Shown here piece after piece: positions 54,241 to 62,839 of a DNA stretch of 64,000 bases (positions are counted from its first letter, which is position 1; each line of letters begins with the position of its first letter). Location of the stretch: positions 62,001 to 126,000 of the forward strand of contig NZ_CATYWO010000001.1 of NCBI RefSeq assembly GCF_958405655.1, written 5' to 3'. The DNA is from Ralstonia condita (GTDB taxonomy: Bacteria; Pseudomonadota; Gammaproteobacteria; Burkholderiales; Burkholderiaceae). The notes beneath the pieces were generated by a model that made no database searches, was not told where the DNA came from, and saw nothing but the letters and a program-made list of their open reading frames with translations. Position numbers and translations under genes: made by a program.

Positions 54241-55196
54241 GGCGAGGAAGAGAAATGATCGAAGCTGCCGTGCGTGAACGTGATGGGTGCGCCCTGCGCG
54301 TCCACCAGGCGCAGGCCCGGCACGGCATCGATGTGGCCGATGCGCGTCACCGCCACGCCGGCCCGCTGGCCAGCCGCGAGCACGGCCTCGCGCGCGCCGG
54401 CCGGAGCGGTAAAGCAGAGTTCGTAATCGTCGCCGCCGGCCAGCGCGCATTGCAACTGGTGGTCCAGCGGTTGCGCAGCCAGCGTCGGCGAGCGCGGCAC
54501 GCGTTCGACTTCGACGGTCGCTCCGACGTGCGATTGCGTGAGGATGTGTCCCAGATCGCCCAGCAAGCCATCGGAAATGTCGAGCGCCGCCCGGGCGATA
54601 CCGCGCAATGCCAAGCCGAGGGCGACGCGCGGGGTGGGCGTATCCATGCGTGGCTGGACCTGCGCGAGCGCTTCGGGCGTCAGTGCCCATTCGCCGCGAA
54701 GGGCGCCGAGGGCAAGGCGTGCGTCGCCGACCGTCCCGGAGACCCACAGATCATCGCCAGGGCGGGCGGCGTCGCGGCGTAGCGCCGCAGCGGCGGGGAC
54801 GTCCCCGAACACGGTCAGGCTGAGTGTCAACGGCCCACGTGTGGTGTCGCCGCCGATCAACTCGCAATGGAATGCGTCGGCCAGTGCCAACATGCCTTCC
54901 GAGAACGGCTTGAGCCACGCCGGATTGGCCTCCGGCAGCGCTACGGCCAACGTAAACGCGCGCGGTTCGGCGCCCATGGCCGCCAGATCCGACAGGTTGA
55001 CCGCCAGGGCCTTGTGGCCAAGTGCGCGCGGCTCCGCATCCGGAAAGAAGTGGCGACCGGCGACCAGCATGTCGGTGGAGATGGCCAATTCGTAGCCGGG
55101 ACGGAGCCCGAGCAGCGCGCAGTCGTCGCCGACCCCCAGCGTGGCGCGGCGTGCCGGTTTGGTGAAATAGCGGCGGATCAGCTCAAATTCTGACAT
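54237..55196 (-). CDS. thiL: Thiamine-monophosphate kinase
   Basis: Phosphorylates TMP to thiamine diphosphate. VGDDCALLGL, STDMLVAGRHFFPDAEP, KALAVNLSDLAAMGAEPRAF, GGDTTRGPL and DISDGLLGDLGHIL are conserved. ATG 55196 (MSEFELIRRYFTKP) matches the family N-terminus; a GTG at 55244 would add 16 Pro/Ala-rich residues. 319 residues. Confidence 0.94.
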   Translation of the reverse strand: MSEFELIRRYFTKPARRATLGVGDDCALLGLRPGYELAISTDMLVAGRHFFPDAEPRALGHKALAVNLSDLAAMGAEPRAFTLAVALPEANPAWLKPFSEGMLALADAFHCELIGGDTTRGPLTLSLTVFGDVPAAAALRRDAARPGDDLWVSGTVGDARLALGALRGEWALTPEALAQVQPRMDTPTPRVALGLALRGIARAALDISDGLLGDLGHILTQSHVGATVEVERVPRSPTLAAQPLDHQLQCALAGGDDYELCFTAPAGAREAVLAAGQRAGVAVTRIGHIDAVPGLRLVDAQGAPITFTHGSFDHFSSSP

Positions 55197-55343
55197 TTCA
55201 GCAGGCTGATCAGCGGAATTGGCGGGTTCGGCAGGCGTAGACACGGCAACGAGGATGGAAAGAGTGGGGCAAGCCCGATGGTGCCGTGACAGGACGGTGG
55301 AATATTGTAGCGAATGCGCATAGCAGTCCCACCCAAATTCCCG

Positions 55344-55372
55344 TTGTGAGATCAGTTTTCACTATATAAAAT
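55344..55372 (+). promoter_or_regulatory. Sigma-70 promoter of the malic enzyme gene
   Basis: TTGTGA (55344-55349) and TAAAAT (55367-55372) are separated by 17 bp in an AT-rich patch. The leader to the ATG is about 105 nt and contains AAGGAGGCGG at about 55380, too far from the start to be its ribosome site. Confidence 0.65.
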
Positions 55373-55481
55373 GACGGGCCCAAGGAGGCGGACCGTCGTA
55401 CCGTGACCCTCATGTGGTTTCCCGGTGGCCCGCTAGATGCGACGGTCGGCGGGCGGCGCCCCCCCGATAGAGAGACACCTC

Positions 55482-57827
55482 ATGACCACGGTGGATACCC
55501 AGCCTCAACAGCCCGCCCGCACGGACGAAGAACTCAAGGCGCAGCAGCGCGCCGCCCTGCGTAAAGCCGCGCTGGAGTATCACGAGTTTCCGACCCCGGG
55601 CAAGATTTCGGTAACGCCGACCAAGCCGCTGTCGAACCAGCGCGATCTGGCCTTGGCATACTCGCCCGGCGTGGCCGCGGCGTGCGAAGAGATCGTCGCC
55701 GACGTGTCCAATTCCTTCCGCTACACCGCCCGCGGCAACCTGGTCGCCGTGGTGACCAACGGCACCGCTGTGCTCGGTCTGGGCGATATCGGCCCGGAAG
55801 CGTCGAAGCCAGTGATGGAAGGCAAGGCAGGTCTCTTCAAGAAGTTTGCCGGTATCGATGTGTTTGACATCGAGATCAACGAAAAAGACCCGCAGAAGCT
55901 GGTTGACATCATCGCCTCGCTGGAGCCGACCTTTGGCGGCATCAACCTGGAAGACATCAAGGCTCCGGAATGCTTCTTCGTCGAGCGCGAACTGCGCAAG
56001 CGCATGAAGATTCCGGTCTTCCATGACGACCAGCACGGCACCGCCATCGTGGTGGGCGCCGGCATCACCAACGCACTCAAGGTGGTCGGCAAGGACATCA
56101 AGAAGGTCAAGCTGGTGGCGTCCGGCGCCGGCGCTGCGGCGTTGGCGTGTCTCGACCTGCTGGTCGACCTTGGCCTGCCGCGCGAGAACATCTGGGTGAC
56201 GGACCTGGCGGGCGTGGTCTACGAGGGCCGCGCGGAACTGATGGATCCGGACAAGGCCGTGTTCGCGCAGAAGACCGATAAGCGGACGCTGGCCGAAGTC
56301 ATCGACGGCGCAGATATTTTCCTGGGCCTGTCCGCTGCCGGCGTGCTGAAGCAGGACATGGTCAAGCGCATGGCCGACAAGCCGATCATCTTCGCGCTGG
56401 CCAACCCGAATCCCGAAATCCTGCCGGAACTGGCCAAGGAAGTGCGTCCGGACGTCATCATGGGCACCGGCCGCACGGACTATCCGAACCAGGTCAATAA
56501 TGTGCTGTGCTTCCCGTTCATCTTCCGGGGCGCGCTCGACGTCGGCGCGACGACCATCACGCGTGAGATGGAAGTCGCCGCCGTGCACGCCGTTGCCGAG
56601 CTGGCTCGCCAGGAGCAGAGCGACATCGTCGCCACGGCCTATGGCATCCAGGATGTCTCCTTCGGCCCTGAATACCTGATCCCGAAGCCGTTCGACCCGC
56701 GCCTGATCGTCAAGATCGCGCCGGCCGTAGCGCAGGCGGCCATGCTCTCGGGGGTGGCGCAGCGTCCGATCGAAGACATGGACGCCTACCGCCAGCACCT
56801 GCAGCAGTTCGTCTATCACTCGGGCACGCTGATGAAGCCGATCTTCTCGGCGGCCCGCAAGGTGCCGATGGAGCACAAGCGCATCGTCTTCGCAGAAGGC
56901 GAAGAAGAGCGTGTGCTGCGCGCCGTCCAGATCGTGGTCGATGAAAAACTCGCCAGCCCGATCCTGGTCGGTCGCCCGAGCGTGATCGCCCATCGCATCG
57001 AGCGCTTCGGCCTGCGCCTGCGCGAGGGCGTGGATTTCACCGTGGTGAACCCCGAACACGACGAGCGTTTCCGTCAATATTGGGAGACGTACTACAAGCT
57101 GATGGCCCGCAAGGGCGTGACGCCGCAGTACGCCAAGCTGGAAATGCGCCGCCGTTCCACGCTGATCGGCGCCGTGATGATCCATAAGGGCGATGCGGAC
57201 GGCATGATCTGCGGCACCGTCAGCAATACGGCAGCGCATCTGCGTTACATCGATCAGGTCATCGGCGGCACGAATCGCGTGTACGCCGCCATGAATGGGC
57301 TGGTGCTGCCCGGCCGTCAGATTTTCCTGGCCGACACGCACGTCAACACCGATCCGACCGCCGAGGAGTTGGCTGAAATCACCATCATGGCTGCCGAAGA
57401 ACTGTGCCGCTTCGGCATCAAGCCGAAGGTCGCGCTTGTGTCGCATTCGAACTTCGGCTCTTCGGAAGCGCCTTCTGCCGTCAAGATGCGGGAAACGCTG
57501 GCGATCCTGCGCCAACGTGCTCCGCAACTGGAAGTGGACGGCGAGATGCACGGCGATGCGGCGCTGGATGCGAAGCTGCGCGACTCCCTGGTGCCGGACT
57601 CGACGCTGGAAGGCGAAGCCAATCTGCTGGTCATGCCCAACATTGATGCGGCTAACATCGCCTACAACCTGCTGAAGACGGCGGCGGGCAACAACATCGC
57701 CATCGGTCCCATCTTGCTGGGCGCCAAAAAGCCGGTGCATATCCTGACGCCGTCCGCCACCGTGCGACGTATCCTCAACATGACGGCGCTCACCGTGGTG
57801 GATGCAGCTGCGCAAGCGCAACGCTGA
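55482..57827 (+). CDS. maeB: NADP-dependent malic enzyme (MaeB type, fused phosphotransacetylase domain)
   Basis: Oxidative decarboxylation of malate to pyruvate. The malic enzyme half (about 1-440) has the YSPGVAAACEEI loop, GLGDIGPEASKPVMEGKA, FHDDQHGTAIVVGAGI and a Rossmann segment near SGAGAAALACLDLLV. The C-terminal half (about 450-781) is a PTA-like regulatory domain with IVFAEGEEERVLRA and KGDADGMICGTVSN. ATG 55482 (MTTVDTQPQQPA) is chosen. Confidence 0.95.
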   Translation: MTTVDTQPQQPARTDEELKAQQRAALRKAALEYHEFPTPGKISVTPTKPLSNQRDLALAYSPGVAAACEEIVADVSNSFRYTARGNLVAVVTNGTAVLGLGDIGPEASKPVMEGKAGLFKKFAGIDVFDIEINEKDPQKLVDIIASLEPTFGGINLEDIKAPECFFVERELRKRMKIPVFHDDQHGTAIVVGAGITNALKVVGKDIKKVKLVASGAGAAALACLDLLVDLGLPRENIWVTDLAGVVYEGRAELMDPDKAVFAQKTDKRTLAEVIDGADIFLGLSAAGVLKQDMVKRMADKPIIFALANPNPEILPELAKEVRPDVIMGTGRTDYPNQVNNVLCFPFIFRGALDVGATTITREMEVAAVHAVAELARQEQSDIVATAYGIQDVSFGPEYLIPKPFDPRLIVKIAPAVAQAAMLSGVAQRPIEDMDAYRQHLQQFVYHSGTLMKPIFSAARKVPMEHKRIVFAEGEEERVLRAVQIVVDEKLASPILVGRPSVIAHRIERFGLRLREGVDFTVVNPEHDERFRQYWETYYKLMARKGVTPQYAKLEMRRRSTLIGAVMIHKGDADGMICGTVSNTAAHLRYIDQVIGGTNRVYAAMNGLVLPGRQIFLADTHVNTDPTAEELAEITIMAAEELCRFGIKPKVALVSHSNFGSSEAPSAVKMRETLAILRQRAPQLEVDGEMHGDAALDAKLRDSLVPDSTLEGEANLLVMPNIDAANIAYNLLKTAAGNNIAIGPILLGAKKPVHILTPSATVRRILNMTALTVVDAAAQAQR

Positions 57828-57844
57828 TCACAACGCTTGAAAAA

Positions 57845-57875
57845 GGGGCGCACGATGCTGCGCCCCTTTATTTTT
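57845..57875 (+). terminator. Rho-independent terminator after maeB
   Basis: Stem GGGGCGCA / TGCGCCCC with loop CGATGC, then TTTATTTTT. Confidence 0.88.
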
Positions 57876-57876
57876 A

Positions 57877-58291
57877 CTCTTAAGTGTGTGTGCGCTTACA
57901 TTTGAATTTAATCAGGTGTGCTATCAAAAAACCCTTCAGACTTGTGCCGCCGGTTGATTGTTGCCATTGATGAGCGTACCCTTAGGGGCTGAAGGGGTGC
58001 TTCTGAGCACATGAGGTGGATTCGAGGCCGGGCGAGTAGCAGGAAAGTGGTTTTTCGTACGCACGCATGGTCTGATTCCCTCTTTCTGATGCGCAATGAG
58101 TGCAGGCGGAAGGATTCCCCAAGTCGCCATCGGCAGCCGTCCGACTTGTCATTTCCCCGCACGCCCTTTGGTATCGAGCCGCTTCGCTTTCAGCTGCAAA
58201 CCGGTCGTCCTGACATTCTGGGACGCCCGCCTGCGCTTGTGACCTGCGTCGACCTGTCCGGTCTGCGCGATTCTCCCGTTTGGGCTTGCTG
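57877..58291. other. Leader region of the RNase gene, no gene seen
   Basis: No frame here has recognisable homology. Base composition is lower in GC from 57880 to 57960. Inverted-repeat material is present: ACCCTTCAG (57931-57939) pairs with CTGAAGGGG (57989-57997), and GTGC/GCAC flanks TTCTGA nearby. This could be a structured 5' leader, but I cannot assign a promoter with confidence. Confidence 0.45.
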
Positions 58292-58723
58292 ATGACAAAG
58301 CGATTTGGAGCATGGGTCGGTCGCTCCGTATCTCAGGCGATGGCGCGCGGCGCCCTGGCAATGACGCTGGCGTTGGCGGGAGCCGGCTTGCCTGCCCAAG
58401 CCATCGCGCGGAACACTGACGGCATGGCCGTCGCGGCGGGAACCATTCGCGCCGCCGACTTGCCCAAAGAGGCGCAGCATACGCTGGCATTGATTGAGCA
58501 GGGCGGGCCGTTCCCGTATGCGAAAGATGGCATCACGTTCGGCAACTATGAACGACTTTTGCCGATGCAGCGGCGCGGTTACTACCACGAGTACACCGTC
58601 AGGACGCGCGGAGCGCGTAATCGCGGGGCCAAGCGCATTATTTGCGGCGGCGATCAGCAGGCGGCAAACGACTGCTATTACACGGAAGATCACTACAACA
58701 GTTTTCAACGGATACAGCGATGA
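58292..58723 (+). CDS. Secreted barnase-like guanyl ribonuclease
   Basis: 143 residues from ATG 58292. A long N-terminal hydrophobic stretch (ALAMTLALAGAGLPAQAIA, about 21-39) is a signal peptide. The RNase core carries the barnase triad: E100 (YYHEYTV), R115 (GAKRIICGG) and H134 (TEDHYNSFQRI). C118 and C128 could form one disulfide in the periplasm. It overlaps the barstar-like gene by 4 bases, as expected for a toxin with its inhibitor. Confidence 0.88.
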   Translation: MTKRFGAWVGRSVSQAMARGALAMTLALAGAGLPAQAIARNTDGMAVAAGTIRAADLPKEAQHTLALIEQGGPFPYAKDGITFGNYERLLPMQRRGYYHEYTVRTRGARNRGAKRIICGGDQQAANDCYYTEDHYNSFQRIQR

Positions 58724-59328
58724 CGACCAACATGTTTGGGCTGGACGACTCGCTCACCGCACGCGATGAGCGCGTGGCCCGCGAAGCGTGGCACAAGGCG
58801 CAGAATCTGTACGACGGCGTGGTCGGGATGCAGGCCCGGGGCGCGCGCGTCGGGGGCGCGGCCATCCCGCCGCAGAAGATCATGACGCAGGACACTACCA
58901 AGACGGACGACGGGGCTCGTGAGGACGCCATGAACTTGTTCAAGACGGTGCGCCCCAATATCGTGCAGTCGATCCGTGCGTTCCGTGTGGCGGACCTGGC
59001 CGAGTCTGCGGCCAGCCTCGGGCAGCATTTCCTCTACGCCAACTGTGCTGCTGCGACGACGAAGAGCGAAGTGCTCGACGTGATCGCTCGCGAATTCCTG
59101 TTCCCAAAGCATTTCGGCAAGAACTTTGACGCGCTGGCCGATTGCCTGACCGACATGATCTACAAGGCTGGCCCGCAGCCAGGATTCGTGATCGTGCTCG
59201 AAGGACTTCCGTGCCAGCCGAAGTTCGACAAGGAGGCGCGCGAGGTGCTACTGGATGTGTTCCGCGATGCTGCCGAGTTCTGGGCAGAGCGTAAGGTGCA
59301 GTTCCGCGTCTTCTATTCGTTCGCGTGA
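58720..59328 (+). CDS. Barstar-like RNase inhibitor with N-terminal extension
   Basis: Cytosolic immunity partner of the upstream RNase. The barstar domain is residues about 103-202, with FPKHFGKNFDALADCLTDM; D137 and D141 match barstar D35 and D39, while barstar Trp38 is Ala here. ATG 58720 overlaps the RNase stop (ATGA) but has no clear ribosome site. An internal ATG at 58930 (MNLFKTVRPN) has GAGG six bases upstream and would give a protein of about 132 residues. Either start may be used. Confidence 0.87.
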   Translation: MTTNMFGLDDSLTARDERVAREAWHKAQNLYDGVVGMQARGARVGGAAIPPQKIMTQDTTKTDDGAREDAMNLFKTVRPNIVQSIRAFRVADLAESAASLGQHFLYANCAAATTKSEVLDVIAREFLFPKHFGKNFDALADCLTDMIYKAGPQPGFVIVLEGLPCQPKFDKEAREVLLDVFRDAAEFWAERKVQFRVFYSFA

Positions 59329-59364
59329 AGTTGCCGGTTGATTGACCGGAATTGATAAGAAAAA

Positions 59365-59386
59365 GCCCGCACATGCGGGCTTTTTT
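59365..59386. terminator. Terminator between the barstar-like gene and the YidB-like gene
   Basis: Stem GCCCGCA / TGCGGGC with a 2-base top, A-run before and T-run after. Usable from both strands; the YidB-like stop lies just beyond. Confidence 0.85.
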
Positions 59387-59387
59387 A

Positions 59388-59984
59388 TTATGCGTGTCCG
59401 GCCGGGAGTGCTCCCTGCGGTGTGAGGTGGTTCACCGCTTCGGGCAGGCCTTCAGCGAGCTGGTTGGCGAGGTCGCCTTCGTTGATGCCGAAGTGGGCGG
59501 CCAGTTTGGATACCTCCTCCAGCGCACCCGTGCCGCTCAGCGCCTGGGTAATCTGCTCGCCCGATACCGGCAGATTCTGGCCATTGCCGATCCACGATTT
59601 GACCTGTTCGCCCAGGCCGGCTTGCTCCAGGATCTGCTGCAGCGGCCCCAGGCCCCCGATTGCCGCCTGATCTGCATTGCCGCCGCCGCCCAGCAAACCG
59701 CCGAGCAGACCGCCAAGGCCACCGCCAGCGCCGCCAAGCAGGCTGCCCAGCGCGCCGGCACCGCCTGCCGCACCCAGCAAGCCACCCAGCGAACCGAACA
59801 GGCCGCCGCCTTGCTCTTCCTGCCCTTGCGGCGCGGCTGCATCGCCCGCGCCCTGCGACTTGTGCTTCATCGCCAGGTAGGCCAGCACGCCTACGGCCAG
59901 CAGCACCTTCTTGTTGCCCAGCAAGGACGATTGCGCGCCGCCGGCGTCATTGCCGCCGCCGAGAATCGAATCGAGTAGACCCAT
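59388..59984 (-). CDS. YidB-family (DUF937) protein
   Basis: 198 residues, MGLLDSILGG at the N-terminus, one hydrophobic segment (KVLLAVGVLAYLAM), then a very Gly/Leu-rich zone (GGLGGLLGGLLGGGG). The C-terminal helical domain has LGEQVKSWIGNGQNLPVSGEQ and ALEEVSKLAAHFGI, typical of YidB/DUF937. Function unknown. Confidence 0.83.
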   Translation of the reverse strand: MGLLDSILGGGNDAGGAQSSLLGNKKVLLAVGVLAYLAMKHKSQGAGDAAAPQGQEEQGGGLFGSLGGLLGAAGGAGALGSLLGGAGGGLGGLLGGLLGGGGNADQAAIGGLGPLQQILEQAGLGEQVKSWIGNGQNLPVSGEQITQALSGTGALEEVSKLAAHFGINEGDLANQLAEGLPEAVNHLTPQGALPAGHA

Positions 59985-60067
59985 GATGAAGCTCCTTTGG
60001 TCGATGGCGGGTAATGGGGGAAAGGCCCGCCGGGGGGATCAAACGGTCAGTGTTTCGTCGTCAGAAC

Positions 60068-60817
60068 TTAGAACTCGCCAAGCACGGCATGCAGCGCGGA
60101 CACCGCCACCAGCGCCGCCGATTCCGTTCTGAGAATACGTCGCCCGAGTGTCAGCGGTAAGAAACCGGCCGCCTCGGCAAGCGCTTCTTCGTCCGGCGAG
60201 AGCCCGCCTTCTGGGCCAATCAGCAGGACGATGCCGCTGCCCTCGATGCGCGTGCGCGACAGCACTGCCCATTCGGTGAGCGATTGCGTGCCGCGCGGTG
60301 ACAGCAGCACGCGCGGCACGTCCGTCGACTTGCTGGCGCCAAGCCACTCACGCAGCGTGGCGACCGGCGCGACCACCGGCACGCGGGCGCGGCCGCTTTG
60401 CTCGCAGGCGGCCTGCACCAGTGCCTGCCAGTGCTGCACGCGCTTGGCGGCACGCTCGCCCGAGAGGCGAACCACGCCGCGCTCGGTCTGCAGCGGGGCG
60501 ATGGCCTGCACGCCGAGTTCGACGGCTTTCTCGATCAGCCAGTCCATCTTGTCGCCACCGGCGATGCCCTGCGCGAGCGTGATGGCGTAGCGTGCCTCGG
60601 TGTCGGGCTGTGTGGCATCCGTAAGGCTGGCGGTGGCGTCGCGCTTGTTGATGGCATCGAGCCGGGCGCGGAACTCCTTGCCCGAGCCGTCGAACAGGCA
60701 AACGTCGTCGCCAACGGCCAGCCGCAGCACGTGGATGTGCCGCGTGACGGCCTCGGGCAGCGTGACGGTGGTGTGCGGCGCCAGCGGTGGTTCGACGAAA
60801 AAGCGGGGGAGCCCCAT
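60068..60817 (-). CDS. rsmE: 16S rRNA (uracil-1498-N3)-methyltransferase
   Basis: SPOUT-fold methyltransferase. GLPRFFVEPPL at the N-terminus, QGIAGGDKMDWLIEKAVELGV in the middle, and the knot region IGPEGGLSPDEEA with LGRRILRTESAAL at the end. 249 residues. Confidence 0.94.
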   Translation of the reverse strand: MGLPRFFVEPPLAPHTTVTLPEAVTRHIHVLRLAVGDDVCLFDGSGKEFRARLDAINKRDATASLTDATQPDTEARYAITLAQGIAGGDKMDWLIEKAVELGVQAIAPLQTERGVVRLSGERAAKRVQHWQALVQAACEQSGRARVPVVAPVATLREWLGASKSTDVPRVLLSPRGTQSLTEWAVLSRTRIEGSGIVLLIGPEGGLSPDEEALAEAAGFLPLTLGRRILRTESAALVAVSALHAVLGEF

Positions 60818-60844
60818 GCAAGCAATCCTCGTGGGTGAATCGTG

Positions 60845-61267
60845 TCAGGTCGTGGCTGCGCGGCGGCAGGCGAGGCCCCAGCGATAGCCATCGGGGTCGC
60901 GCACGGCGGCATAGCGCTCGCCCCAGAAGGCGTCGTGCGGTGCCATGATCGATGCAGCGCCCTGGTCCAGCGCGCGCTGGTACACGGCGTCCACGTCTTC
61001 GCAATACAGGTGGAAACTCTGCGGGCATTCGAAACCCGCGCCGGCCGGCGCCTTGGCGGTGGAGCCGAATGCTCCCTCCGGCGCGAACATCAGCATCAGT
61101 TCGCTCTGATACGTCATCTCGACGTGGATCGGGCGGCCGTGGTCGTCCACCTCGTCCTGAACCGCGAAGCCGAACGCGTTGCGATAGAAGCCGATGGCGG
61201 CCGATGCGTCGCGCACGGTCAGGTACGGGACGAGCCACGGGGTGTTGGCGGGGCGGGGGAAGCTCAT
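60845..61267 (-). CDS. VOC-family (glyoxalase/PhnB-like) protein
   Basis: 140 residues from ATG 61267 (MSFPRPANTPWLVPYL). The betaalphabetabetabeta pattern with VRDASAAIGFYRNAFGF, MLMFAPEG and WGERYAAVRDPDGYRW matches PhnB-like VOC proteins. The substrate is unknown. Starts 27 bp upstream of the rsmE start, same strand. Confidence 0.83.
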   Translation of the reverse strand: MSFPRPANTPWLVPYLTVRDASAAIGFYRNAFGFAVQDEVDDHGRPIHVEMTYQSELMLMFAPEGAFGSTAKAPAGAGFECPQSFHLYCEDVDAVYQRALDQGAASIMAPHDAFWGERYAAVRDPDGYRWGLACRRAATT

Positions 61268-61344
61268 GGCGGGCTCCTTCTTCGGCGCAATGCAGCCAGG
61301 GACGAATAGTGTAGAGCGCCCGCCACGCCACAATCAAAAAGAAA

Positions 61345-62147
61345 TCAAAACACCTCGCTTGCCGGGGTCTGGTTGCGTGCGCGGCCGCCGCTACGCGCCA
61401 CTTCATCGACGAGCCATTGACGGAACAATGCAAAGCCCGGGTGCTCTGCTGCCTGGTGCGGATGGATCAGGTAGTACGACAGGCGTAGCGAGGCCTCGGT
61501 CGCCAGCGGGCGCATGAGACGTCCGGCGGCGATGTCGTATTCGACAAGGATGCCCTGGCCGAGCGCCACGCCCTGGCCGTCAATGGCCGCCTGCAGCGCC
61601 ATCAGCGCCTCGGAAAACGCCGGCCCGCGCGTGGCATCGATGTGGGGCACACCGACCTCGTCCAGCCATTGCCGCCACGTCGGATGGTGCGCGAGATGGC
61701 GCCCGCCGCGCTCGTGCAGCAGCGTCTGCGTGGCAAGGTCCTGCGGCATGCGGATGGCGGCCTGCAGCGTGGCATTGCACACCGGGAAGAAATCGGTGGA
61801 GGTGAACCACTCGACGCGCAGGTTGGGCGCGTTGACTTGCCGGTCGTCGATGCACAGATCGAACTGGCCGTGGTCTTGCACGTCGGCGGTGGAGACCTCG
61901 ACGCGCACGTGCGGATGCTGGTTGAAGAATCGGTATAGCCGGGGCACGAGCCATTTGGCGCCGAAGGTTGGCGGCACGGCCACGCGCAGCGGCGCGTCGG
62001 CGGTGTCCATCAGCAGGTCGGTGGCTTGTTCGAGCGCACGCAGCGCGTCGCGCACGCGAGGCAGGTAGTTGTCGCCCGCGTCTGTCAGCGTGAGCTGGTT
62101 GTTGCGGCGCGCAAAGAGCTTTTTGCCCAGATGCTCTTCGAGCTGCG
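61345..62147 (-). pseudogene. LysR-family regulator lacking its N-terminus
   Basis: Homology begins abruptly inside the DNA-binding domain at QLEEHLGKKLFARRNNQLTL, TDAGDNYLPRVRDALRALEQ, near 62147, and continues through a complete substrate-binding domain of the GcvA type to the stop at 61345. The first half of the helix-turn-helix and the start codon are absent; instead the sequence runs into antisense dgoD. A deletion is inferred. The longest intact frame from an ATG (62055) would make only the effector-binding domain. Confidence 0.8.
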
Positions 62148-62726
62148 CCGATGGCCAAGGTGCTCATCAAGGAGCTGGAGCCGTATCGCCCGCTCTCTAT
62201 CGAAGAGCCCGTGCTGGCCGAGCAGGCCGAAACCTATGCCCGCCTGGCCGCCCACACCCATCTGCCCATCGCCGCCGGCGAGCGCATGTTCTCGCGCTTC
62301 GACTTCAAGCGGGTGCTCGAGGCGGGCGGGGTGTCGATCCTGCAGCCGGACCTGTCCCACGCCGGTGGCATTACTGAATGCGTGAAGATCGCCGCCATGG
62401 CCGAGGCTTATGATGTGGCGTTGGCGCCGCATTGCCCGCTGGGCCCGATCGCGCTGGCAGCGTGCCTGCACGTCGATTTCGTCAGTTGGAACGCCACGTT
62501 GCAGGAACAGAGCATGGGCATCCATTACAACAAGGGCGCCGAACTGCTCGATTACGTGCGCAACAAGGCTGATTTTGCCCTGGAATGCGGGTATATCAGC
62601 CCGCCGCGCCTGCCCGGCCTGGGTGTGGACATCGACGAGGCGCTGGTGATCGAACGCAGCAAGGAAGCACCCGACTGGCGCAACCCGGTGCGGCGTCATG
62701 CCGATGGTTCCATCGCGGAGTGGTAG
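62145..62726 (+). pseudogene. dgoD: D-galactonate dehydratase lacking its N-terminal half
   Basis: The enolase-superfamily C-terminal half is clear: MAKVLIKELEPYRPLSIEEP from 62151, then AAGERMFSRFDFKRVLEAGG, QPDLSHAGGITE, LAPHCPLGPIAL and a C-terminus ending APDWRNPVRRHADGSIAEW. In the E. coli enzyme this begins near residue 190 of 382. The capping domain and some of the metal ligands are missing, so the product would be inactive. Homology reaches back only to about 62145, where LysR homology on the other strand starts. Confidence 0.85.
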
Positions 62727-62839
62727 GCCGGGCAGGGGAGGGGGAAGTCGCAACACGTTTTACTGACCGCGATCACCCCGGTTGGGTCATGTCTGTCTGG
62801 TAAAATCGCGGTTTTCCCGCCTTCCGTCCGCAGGTTTGC

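Noticed and set aside
53662..54747. 361-residue reading extending pgpA upstream
   Set aside because: The first 169 residues are an out-of-frame shadow of thiL. The PgpA homology and the ATGA overlap with thiL fix the start at 54240.
55410..57821. Minus-strand 803-residue frame opposite the malic enzyme gene
   Set aside because: Antisense shadow of maeB, which has complete catalytic and PTA-like domains.
57877..58290. Riboswitch in the region before the RNase gene
   Set aside because: Some inverted repeats exist, but no core of a known class could be matched by eye and no metabolic gene follows.
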